From the NCBI GenBank assembly GCA_009926195.1, contig RFPK01000138.1:1-5532 (forward strand): a DNA stretch of 5,532 nucleotides, read 5' to 3'. Made by a program: the position numbers and the translations under genes. The notes beneath the pieces were generated by a model, which was not told where the DNA came from, made no database searches, and was given only the letters and a program-made list of their open reading frames with translations. This document shows positions 1 to 5,532 of the stretch, in pieces. Each line of letters starts with the position of its first letter. The stretch's first letter is position 1. The stretch is from Synechococcaceae bacterium WB4_1_0192 (GTDB lineage: Bacteria; Cyanobacteriota; Cyanobacteriia; PCC-6307; Cyanobiaceae).

Positions 1-1023
1 GCCGAGCCGCCAGGCCCGCTCAGGATCCCGCAGCAGGCTGATGCAGTGCTCGGCCAGCTCGCGGCTGCCGGCGGCCAGCAGGCCGGTGCGGCGATCACGC
101 ACGGTGTGGATCAGGGCATGCCGCCGGGCCGTGACCACCGGAATCGCACAGGCGCTGAACTCGGCGGCACTGAGGCAGAAGGTCTCGTCGCAGCCGCTGG
201 GGTTCACCACCCCCACCGCCAGGTCGCGGTAGGCGTCGTAGCGCTCCAGGCCGCGGCTGCCTTCGAACACCACCCGATCGGCATGGCCGCTGGCCTGCAG
301 CAACTGGCGGCAGTGCTGCTCGTAGGGCGTGAGCACACCGGCCTCGGCCGGCGGGCCGTAGAGATCGGCACCGCCGAACACCCGCAGCCGTGCCGTGGGG
401 CAGGCGGTGGCAATGGCGCCCCAGCTGGCGGCGAGGCGATCAAAGCCCTTGAACGGCGTGAGCGCACCCACGTAGGCCAGATCACCGGCGGCGCGGGCGG
501 TCGCCAGGCTGCGGGGGGCGGCGGCGGCCGCGGGCACGGCGGTGAGGTTGGGGATCACCGCGGCGCGGCGGGCCAGGCGGCTGTGGCGGAAATGATCGAG
601 CTGGGCGCCGCTCACCAGCACCCAGCGGCAGAGCGCGGGCAGCGCTTCGGTGCGGGCCTGCTGGGCGCAGCCGAGGTTGTGCAGCCAGGCCACCAGCGGC
701 AGGGGGCTGTGCTCCAGGGCCGACCAGTGGTCAGGTTCGATGGCGCCGGGGCGGAACACCAGGGCGAGGGCACCGGCCCGGTGGGCCCGCTGCAGCGCCT
801 CCGGCAGGTGGGCCACCACCACGACCCGCCCGGGATCCAGCCCTGCCACCGCCTGGGCGGCCGTGAGCAGCAGCAGCGGCTGCTCCGCCGCCGCCTGCAG
901 CAGGGCGACCGCCGCCAGCACGGCGTATTCCGTGCCGCCGATGCCGGGGTTACCCAGGCGCGGATCCGGCAGGGCACCTCGCGAGGCGATGCCTCGGTTG
1001 TCGAGGAAGAAAGCCAGGCGCAT
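1..1023 (-). CDS. Family-4 glycosyltransferase (GT-B fold), 3' end cut by the window edge
   Basis: This is a probable cytoplasmic or membrane-associated glycosyltransferase that moves a sugar from an activated nucleotide donor to a glycan acceptor; donor and acceptor are unknown. The reading frame runs from an ATG at 1023-1021 leftwards off the window, giving 341 residues without a stop. The N-terminus (MRLAFFLDNRG) fits the first beta strand of a GT-B domain and is followed by a glycine-rich NPGIGGTE loop at residues 25-32. The C-terminal domain begins near residue 181 (DLAYVGALTPFKGFDRL), with lysine 192 in the usual phosphate-contacting position. The EX7E signature of GT4 enzymes is complete: E280 and E288 in PSGCDETFCLSAAEF, followed by IPVVTAR. 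The later RRTGLLAAGSRELAEHC and LLRDPERAWRLG segments are also typical of the family. About 30-60 residues are probably missing. The start codon has only a run of six G one base upstream, so the ribosome site is weak. The gene is divergent from the plus-strand operon. The family call is firm; the specificity is unknown. Confidence 0.92.
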   Translation of the reverse strand, partial: MRLAFFLDNRGIASRGALPDPRLGNPGIGGTEYAVLAAVALLQAAAEQPLLLLTAAQAVAGLDPGRVVVVAHLPEALQRAHRAGALALVFRPGAIEPDHWSALEHSPLPLVAWLHNLGCAQQARTEALPALCRWVLVSGAQLDHFRHSRLARRAAVIPNLTAVPAAAAAPRSLATARAAGDLAYVGALTPFKGFDRLAASWGAIATACPTARLRVFGGADLYGPPAEAGVLTPYEQHCRQLLQASGHADRVVFEGSRGLERYDAYRDLAVGVVNPSGCDETFCLSAAEFSACAIPVVTARRHALIHTVRDRRTGLLAAGSRELAEHCISLLRDPERAWRLG

Positions 1024-1074
1024 GCCCCCCAGAATGACAGCCACGGCCCCGGGGCCGGCTGCTGGAGATCAACG
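1024..1074. promoter_or_regulatory. Divergent intergenic spacer containing a GC palindrome
   Basis: Only 51 bp separate the start codons of the two divergent transcription units, so at least one promoter must lie here or inside the opposing coding region. The spacer contains a perfect 14-bp palindrome, CGGCCCCGGGGCCG (1044-1057). CAGC at 1038-1041 and GCTG at 1058-1061 extend the symmetry if two bases (1042-1043) are bulged. It could be an operator, a site affecting both directions, or chance in GC-rich DNA. I cannot identify convincing -35/-10 boxes. The spacing and palindrome are directly seen; a regulatory role is inferred. Confidence 0.35.
1064..1067 (+). promoter_or_regulatory. Ribosome binding site for the CgeB-like gene
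   Basis: GGAG lies 7 bases before the ATG at 1075. This supports that start codon over any other in-frame start in the long open frame that continues upstream, which there is only the antisense of the divergent gene. Confidence 0.6.
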
Positions 1075-2035
1075 ATGAGCCTGCCGCTGCTGCTGCTGGC
1101 GGACACCAGCGCCACCGAGGCGCTGGGCAGCAAGTTCCTGCGGGGCGCCGCGGCAGCCGGCCTGGATGCCGGATGCGACCTGCAGGTGGCCTACAGCTCT
1201 CCGGCCCCGACCTACTCCGCCAGCATGCGGCGCCTGCGCGGCAAGGTGTTCTACCGGCTGGCGGACCGCCGCAGCTGGGAGTGGTGGGGCTTCCAGCGGC
1301 AGCTGCTGGCGCAGATCGCCCGCGAGCGGCCACGGCTGGTGCTGGTCACGGGCATCCTGCCGCTGTCGGCAGCGGTGTTCCAGGCGGTGCAGGCCGGCGG
1401 CGGCCGGATTGTGAACTACCTCACCGACGACCCCTGGAACCCGATCCACCGGCGCCGCTGCTTCCTGCGCAACCTGCCCCTCTACGACCACATCTTCAGC
1501 ACCAAGCAGGCCCTGCGTCAGCGGCTGGAGGCGGCCGGGACCCCCAGCACCAGCTGGCTGCCCTTCGCCTACGACCCGGCGCTGCACCATGGAGGCACTG
1601 AGCGACCTGCCGGGCCTGCGGCGCCGCATTCACGGCAACAGCTGGCACGGCCTGCCGCTGACGGGCTGGCAGCAGCAGCCGGCGGTGGTGGGGGAGGCCT
1701 ACTGCCAGGCCATCGGTGCGGCAGGTGTGGTGCTGGGTCTGCTGCGGCAGGCCAACGGCGACCTCTCCACCGACCGCTCCTACGAGATCGGCGCCATCGG
1801 CGGCTGCGGCCTCTATCAGGACAGCCCCGAGCACCGGGCACTGCTGAGCGATTACCCCGACGCCGGCTTCTTCCGCACACCGGCGGAGCTGCGCCAGCGG
1901 GTGGAACGGCTGCTGGCGGATCCGGCCCTACGGAGCCAGCTGCGGCAGCTGGGCGCCCATGCCCTGCGCCGACCGGAGCACACCTATGCCGCCCGGCTGC
2001 GCAGCATCCTGGACTGGCGGGAAGCGGCGGCATGA
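1075..2035 (+). pseudogene. CgeB-like glycosyltransferase, frame-disrupted with a central gap
   Basis: The gene looks like a GT-B enzyme of the CgeB/Glyco_trans_1_2 group, found in polysaccharide clusters, but its frame is broken near 1590. The N-terminal part (1075-1590, 172 residues) opens with MSLPLLLLADTSATEALGSK and carries the family-like segments VNYLTDDPWNPIH (residues 113-125), LPLYDHIFSTKQALRQRL and WLPFAYDPALHH (161-172). The C-terminal part resumes in the next frame from about 1589 (148 residues), with RRRIHGNSWHGLPL, VVLGLLRQANGDLSTDRSYEIGA, GGCGLYQDSPEHRALL and a final EHTYAARLRSIL. From memory of the family, about 25-35 residues (a strand like DVVFVGGADADR) should lie between the two parts. 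The defect therefore looks like a deletion of length not divisible by three, not a single-base slip. The second part ends at TGA 2033-2035, overlapping the next ATG by 4 bp. It may be a true pseudogene or an assembly or sequencing artefact in GC-rich DNA. The two halves alone are unlikely to make an active enzyme. Confidence 0.8.
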
Positions 2036-3234
2036 AGGTCACGATCGTGGTGGGCGGCCGCTGGCACGCCTTCGACCTGGCCAGGGAGCTGGAGCGCCAC
2101 GGGCACCTACACCGGCTGATCACCAACTACCCGCGCTGGTTCGTGCGCCGCTGGGGCATTCCGGCGGAGCGGGTGGTGAGCCTGCCGCTCACCTTCTGGC
2201 TGGTGAAGGCGATCTACAGGCTCGGCGGTGAGGCGCTGATGATGCGCTGCCAGTGGCAGGTGCACCGCTGGTTCGCACGGCGGGCGGTGGCTCATCTGGA
2301 GGGCAGCGAGCTGATCCACGGCTGGTCGCAGTGGAGCGAGCCCTCGCTGGTGTGGGCCCGGCAACGCGGCATCCCCACCGTGCTGGAGCGCTCCTCGGCC
2401 CACATCCTTGAGCAGAGCCGCCTGCTGCGCGAGGAGCACCAGCGGCTGGGGCTGCACTGGCCCAGCACCCACCCGCGCATCGAAGCGATGGAGCTGCGGG
2501 AATACGAGCTCTGCACGGCGGTGGCGGTGCCGAGCCTGTTCGTGGAACGGAGCTTCCAGCAGCGGGGCTTCCCGGCGCAGCGCCTGTTCCGCAATGCGCT
2601 CGGGGTGAACCTGGAGCGGTTCCGGCCGCCGGCGCAGCCACCGGCGCCACCCCAGCAGATCGGTCTGCGGGCGATCTATGCCGGCTCGCTGTCCGTGCGC
2701 AAGGGCATTCCCGATCTGCTGGCGGGCTTCGCCGAGGCCGATCTGGCCGACAGCCGCCTCACCCTGGTGGGGGGCGGCACACCGGAGCTGCAGGCGCTGC
2801 TGGAGCGCCAGCCCGCCCAGGTGCAGCAACTCGGCCATCGGCCCCAGGCGGAGCTGGTGCAGCACTACGGCCAGGCGCACTGCTTCGTGATGGCCTCGAT
2901 CGAGGAGGGCATGGCGATGGTGCAGATGCAGGCCCTGGCCTGCGGCCTGCCGCTGATCTGCACGACCAACACCGGCGGCGAGGATCTGCTGCGGCTGCAG
3001 GGCGGCGAAGGGCTGGAGCAGCCGGCGGGCGTGCTGGAGTTCGCGGCGGGTTTTCTGGTGCCGATTCACTGCCCCGGGGCGATCGCCTGGTGCCTGCGGC
3101 GCCTGGCGCTGGAGCCGGGCCTGTGGGAGCGCCAGCGCCAGGCCGCTCTGGAGCTGGCGACCACGGCGCTCAGCTGGGAGGCCTACGGCGAGCGGGCGAT
3201 CCAGCACTATCAGCAGCTGCTGGAGCGGAACTGA
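2032..3234 (+). CDS. Family-4 glycosyltransferase (GT-B fold), intact, 400 residues
   Basis: This is a retaining-type GT4 glycosyltransferase, probably adding one sugar to a surface-polysaccharide precursor at the cytoplasmic membrane; the substrate is not readable. The N-terminal domain starts MKVTIVVGGRWHAFDLAREL, with LIHGWSQWSEPSLVWAR (residues 94-110), VLERSSAHILEQSRLLREEH (118-136), a conserved-looking ELREYELCTAVAVPSLFVERSF (154-175) and ALGVNLERFRPP (189-200). The C-terminal domain has AIYAGSLSVRKGIPDLLAGF (214-233; K224 is the likely phosphate contact), LTLVGGGTPEL, and the EX7E region SIEEGMAMVQMQALACGLPL. There the first glutamate is E292 but the second is replaced by Q300. TTNTGGEDLL follows at 311-320. 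The length is normal for GT4. The start codon overlaps the preceding stop (ATGA, 2032-2035), and the stop overlaps the next start by one base (TGATG, 3232-3236), which implies translational coupling. The upstream ribosome site is weak (GGGAAG near 2019-2024). Family assignment is confident. Confidence 0.93.
   Translation: MKVTIVVGGRWHAFDLARELERHGHLHRLITNYPRWFVRRWGIPAERVVSLPLTFWLVKAIYRLGGEALMMRCQWQVHRWFARRAVAHLEGSELIHGWSQWSEPSLVWARQRGIPTVLERSSAHILEQSRLLREEHQRLGLHWPSTHPRIEAMELREYELCTAVAVPSLFVERSFQQRGFPAQRLFRNALGVNLERFRPPAQPPAPPQQIGLRAIYAGSLSVRKGIPDLLAGFAEADLADSRLTLVGGGTPELQALLERQPAQVQQLGHRPQAELVQHYGQAHCFVMASIEEGMAMVQMQALACGLPLICTTNTGGEDLLRLQGGEGLEQPAGVLEFAAGFLVPIHCPGAIAWCLRRLALEPGLWERQRQAALELATTALSWEAYGERAIQHYQQLLERN
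3222..3225 (+). promoter_or_regulatory. Ribosome binding site for the GT2 gene
   Basis: GGAG sits 8 bases before ATG 3234-3236, inside the end of the GT4 gene. It fixes the GT2 start at 3234 rather than an in-frame ATG at 3090, which would add 48 residues of Ala/Gly/Pro-rich sequence overlapping the GT4 gene. Confidence 0.6.
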
Positions 3235-4238
3235 TGGCGCAGCCACAGGAACCGATCACGATCCTGCTGCCGGTGTACGGCCGCTCCGAGCTGCTGGAGC
3301 CGGCCCTGGCCAGCGTGCTGGCCCTGGAGAGCAGCCCGCAGCCCTGGCGGCTGCTGATCGCCGACGACGGCTCCGATGCCAGCACCGCCGCGTTCCTGGA
3401 GCACTGGCTGCACACCCATGGCGACGGGCGGGTGCACTGGCAGCGACGCCCCCGCAACCTGGGCCTGTTCGCCAACCTCAACCAGGCCATCGCCGAGGCC
3501 GACACCAGCTGGGTGCTGCTGCTGTGCAGCGACGATCTGCTGCTGCCCGGCGCGCTGACGCGCCTGCAGGAGCTGCGCCAGCAGTGGCCGCAGGCGGGCC
3601 TGATCCTGTCGACGTTTGACTCGATCAACGGCGACGGCAGTCCCCGCCCCGCCGACAGTGCCTGGCATCACGACCAGCTCAGCCACGACACCGCCCTGCT
3701 GGCGCCGGAGCGGTTTGTACCGGCACTGCTGCAGCTGGGCAGCCTGAATGGCAACCTCACCGGCATGGCCTTCCGTCGGGCGCTGTGGCGCCAGGCCGGA
3801 CCATTCCGGGCCGACTGGCGCCACGCCGCCGACTGGGAGTGGCTGCTACGGGCAAGCGAGCAGGGCCCACTGCTACTGAACCGGCAGCCGATCGCCCGGG
3901 TGCGCACCCACGCCAGCCAGCTGTCCAACAGCAATCGCCGCAGCGGGCACGAGCTGGAGGAAGTAGCGGTCGTGGTGGGTGGACTGCGCCGTCATCCCCT
4001 GCTGGCCAACGAACCGCGGCGGCGACGTTGGGCCGCCCATGTGATGCAGCACCAGCTATGGAACCTGATCAAGCAAGTGCCGCGCCACGGCCCAGGGCCG
4101 CTGCTGCAGGGGATGGAGCCAATCCGCTCCGCAGCCGGACTGCGCGCCACGGGCCTGGCCCTGCTGCGCTCCGTGCCGCAACGCCTGCGAGGATGGCTTC
4201 AACACAAGGATTCCAATGGCGCACCCCTGGCTGATTGA
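3234..4238 (+). CDS. Family-2 glycosyltransferase (GT-A fold), intact, 334 residues
   Basis: This is a GT2 glycosyltransferase, expected to be an inverting, metal-dependent enzyme that transfers a sugar from a nucleotide donor during assembly of a surface glycan. The start at 3234 gives MAQPQEPITILLPVYGRSEL, where ITILLPVYGR (residues 8-17) is the standard first strand of the nucleotide-binding domain. LLIADDGSDAS (40-50) carries the D44-D45 donor-binding acidic pair. RRPRNLGLFANLNQAI (71-86) follows, and VLLLCSDDLLLPGAL (94-108) holds the DxD-like S99-D100-D101 metal site. GNLTGMAFRRALW (173-185) and ADWEWLLRASEQG (199-211) match the acceptor-side and catalytic-base region. The final 100 residues are basic and Arg-rich with no clear membrane segment, so attachment to the membrane, if any, is peripheral. 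It overlaps the preceding GT4 stop by one base, and the following membrane-protein gene starts 23 bp before its stop. The family call is firm; donor and linkage are unknown. Confidence 0.93.
   Translation: MAQPQEPITILLPVYGRSELLEPALASVLALESSPQPWRLLIADDGSDASTAAFLEHWLHTHGDGRVHWQRRPRNLGLFANLNQAIAEADTSWVLLLCSDDLLLPGALTRLQELRQQWPQAGLILSTFDSINGDGSPRPADSAWHHDQLSHDTALLAPERFVPALLQLGSLNGNLTGMAFRRALWRQAGPFRADWRHAADWEWLLRASEQGPLLLNRQPIARVRTHASQLSNSNRRSGHELEEVAVVVGGLRRHPLLANEPRRRRWAAHVMQHQLWNLIKQVPRHGPGPLLQGMEPIRSAAGLRATGLALLRSVPQRLRGWLQHKDSNGAPLAD
4206..4210 (+). promoter_or_regulatory. Ribosome binding site for the membrane-protein gene
   Basis: AAGGA lies 5 bases before ATG 4216-4218, within the last codons of the GT2 gene. 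It is the clearest Shine-Dalgarno match in the window and decides the start of the overlapping downstream gene. Confidence 0.7.
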
Positions 4239-5532
4239 CGCAGGGGTCAGCAATCCGCGGCTGCGTCAGCTGCTTGGGCCGGCCACCATCCTGCTGCACC
4301 CGCTCTACGGCCTGGGCCTGCTGCTGCTGGCCTGCCTGCCGCTCCTGCCGTTTGCCGGCCAACCGCTTGGCGTGGTGCTGGCCGCCATCAGCACCTACCT
4401 GCTGCTGATGGCTGTGCGGCTGGAGCAATCCTGGCTGGCGATCACACCACTGCCACCGCTCACGGTGCTCTGCCTCGGGGCCTGGCTGCGCTGTGGCCTG
4501 GGGGGCCTGCTGCTTGCGCTCGGCAGACCGATGGCTCTGACTGAATACAACAGCGCTTTCTGGCGACACCTACCCGAAGCGCAGGGCCTATGGGTTTCCT
4601 TCATGGGCGCAGCAGTGCTGGTGTTCACCTGCTGGCCAAAGCCCAGTGCTACAGCCAGTCCAAGCAGCCAGGAAGCCGGCCGCCAACCATTGCTGGGGTT
4701 AAGCCTCGCTTGCGGATTATTCGCAATCACGGCCATCGGACTGGGCGTGCTGTTCGGGACGCTGGATCGCAACCCCAGCGCTTATTTGCACTGGGTGGCA
4801 CAGCGCTGGCGACCGGACAGCCTGTTCACGATGCTGGCCCGCTTCCGGGATGTGTTCTTTCTGCTGGCACCGCTGGCCATCTGCAAGGCGAAACGCAACT
4901 GGCAACGCCTGTTTCTGCTCGCAATGCTGGTGGGGTATCCAGCGCTGGCCCTTCCCCTGGGCGGACGAGGTCTGCTGCTCTACCCGATCCTGTACGTCGT
5001 GGTCGGCATCTGGCTGACGCCGATTTCAGCGCGGACGCTACGAGTGATCATCGGCGCCACATTGATCTTCGGGCTGGTCGCGATCCCGAGCATTGAGATC
5101 TATCGAGGTATGGCAGGCTTCCGAACAACCGATCGCGAGGATCCAGGTGCACGCCTGACCCTGCTGCTGAGTGCTTCACAGCAACTCACTCACAACCTCA
5201 ATATCCGGACAACAATGACTCAGACGGGCAGCTCCCTTTATGCCTGCTCCGACAGCTACCTGTTCGAGGAGCCGGCCCGCAGCCGTCCCAGAGCTGGTTG
5301 GCACCGCATGCAGTCCCTGCTCACGGCCTGGCTGCCCGACCTGCTGGCGCCGAAAACAGTTCCCGTTCGCGATGCTCACATCATCGCTGAAGAAATCCGC
5401 GGCCGCAGCCGCAGCGAAGCCGAAACGATGACCTACACATCCTTTCCCTGCGTGTCCTTCGGTGCCGACCTCTACTGGCGCGGCGGCTGGCCAATCGTGG
5501 CCCTCGGCTCTGCCCTGGCCGCCATCGCCTAC
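4216..5532 (+). CDS. Polytopic membrane protein, putative Wzy-type polysaccharide polymerase, 3' end cut by the window edge
   Basis: This is an integral inner-membrane protein that probably joins lipid-linked repeat units into a polysaccharide on the periplasmic side. The frame from ATG 4216 is open to the window edge (439 residues, no stop). Hydrophobic stretches suitable for membrane helices occur at about residues 26-46, 50-69, 82-104, 124-140, 158-180, 208-224, 232-248, 250-270, 275-292 and 422-439. A large hydrophilic loop spans about 293-420. The helix preceded by LPLGGRGLLLYP (247-256) resembles the arginine-containing GSRG motif of O-antigen polymerases. The segment TSFPCVSFGADLYWRGGW (408-425), leading into a helix, resembles the late extracytoplasmic loop and following helix of that superfamily. 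A glycosyltransferase-rich operon supports the call. Sequence identity among polymerases is low, so this rests on topology, two weak motifs and context. G+C is lower than in the upstream genes (about 48-60% in lines sampled by hand). A different glycan-related membrane protein, such as a ligase or a family of unknown function, is possible. Confidence 0.65.
   Translation, partial: MAHPWLIDAGVSNPRLRQLLGPATILLHPLYGLGLLLLACLPLLPFAGQPLGVVLAAISTYLLLMAVRLEQSWLAITPLPPLTVLCLGAWLRCGLGGLLLALGRPMALTEYNSAFWRHLPEAQGLWVSFMGAAVLVFTCWPKPSATASPSSQEAGRQPLLGLSLACGLFAITAIGLGVLFGTLDRNPSAYLHWVAQRWRPDSLFTMLARFRDVFFLLAPLAICKAKRNWQRLFLLAMLVGYPALALPLGGRGLLLYPILYVVVGIWLTPISARTLRVIIGATLIFGLVAIPSIEIYRGMAGFRTTDREDPGARLTLLLSASQQLTHNLNIRTTMTQTGSSLYACSDSYLFEEPARSRPRAGWHRMQSLLTAWLPDLLAPKTVPVRDAHIIAEEIRGRSRSEAETMTYTSFPCVSFGADLYWRGGWPIVALGSALAAIAY

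Noticed and set aside
46..1023. Long plus-strand open frame opposite the divergent glycosyltransferase
   Set aside because: Its translation is low-complexity Ala/Gly/Gln/His/Arg sequence with no recognisable fold, while the minus strand in register gives a clear GT4 enzyme with a complete EX7E motif. The open antisense frame is a by-product of high G+C at third codon positions.
1083..1099. CTG-rich run near the start of the CgeB-like gene, resembling a short tandem repeat
   Set aside because: It encodes leucines of the first beta strand. CTG is the dominant leucine codon throughout the window, so this is not evidence of a phase-variable repeat.
3078..3087. GGCGATCGCC, matching the HIP1 repeat common in many cyanobacteria
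   Set aside because: There is only one copy in 5.5 kb of GC-rich DNA, so chance is a reasonable explanation. It is only weak support for a cyanobacterial origin.
3211..3222. Perfect palindrome CAGCAGCTGCTG just before the GT2 start
   Set aside because: It falls in CAG/CTG codons (Gln-Gln-Leu-Leu) and has no loop, so it would not form a stable hairpin. Codon bias explains it.
3090..3233. Upstream in-frame ATG that would lengthen the GT2 protein by 48 residues
   Set aside because: The added residues are Ala/Gly/Pro-rich and overlap the GT4 gene. The ATG at 3234 has a ribosome site and begins just before the canonical ITILLPVYGR strand.
2107..3246. 379-codon minus-strand open frame opposite the GT4 gene
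   Set aside because: It is composed of Arg/Gln/Leu/Ala/His-rich sequence without domains and lies antisense to a well-supported enzyme; it is a high-GC shadow frame.

Overview
The window is a high-GC stretch (roughly 65-70% G+C over most of its length) from a bacterial surface-polysaccharide gene cluster. It holds five protein-coding loci packed almost without gaps: four glycosyltransferase genes (one broken) and the start of a polytopic membrane protein that looks like a Wzy-type polysaccharide polymerase. No RNA genes, insertion sequences, CRISPR arrays or convincing terminators are visible. The overall look (Leu/Gln/Trp/Ala-rich proteins, CTG-dominated leucine codons, the style of the membrane protein, one GGCGATCGCC site at 3078-3087) suggests a high-GC unicellular cyanobacterium of the Cyanobium/Synechococcus type. 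This is an impression rather than a proof; a high-GC proteobacterium is not excluded.

Layout: positions 1-1023 carry, on the minus strand, the N-terminal 341 codons of a family-4 (GT-B fold) glycosyltransferase whose 3' end lies beyond the left edge. A 51-bp divergent spacer (1024-1074) with a perfect 14-bp GC palindrome separates it from a plus-strand block that runs to the right edge. The block contains a CgeB-like glycosyltransferase (1075-2035) whose reading frame is disrupted near 1590, where a central piece also seems to be missing; an intact GT4 glycosyltransferase (2032-3234); an intact GT2 glycosyltransferase (3234-4238); and the first 439 codons of the putative polymerase (4216 to beyond 5532). 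Neighbouring plus-strand genes overlap by 4, 1 and 23 bp, so they probably form one translationally coupled operon.

Working model: the glycosyltransferases add sugars one after another to a lipid-linked oligosaccharide on the cytoplasmic face of the inner membrane, and the membrane protein polymerises the flipped repeat units in the periplasm (Wzx/Wzy logic for O-antigen, capsule or exopolysaccharide). Sugar donors, acceptors and linkages cannot be read from the sequence.

The most notable observation is the broken CgeB-like gene. As written, its start-codon frame stays open through the damage and enters the downstream GT4 gene in the correct frame, so the sequence encodes a possible 719-residue chimera. 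This could be a real lesion or an assembly error in GC-rich DNA. I see no evidence for a wholly new biological system.
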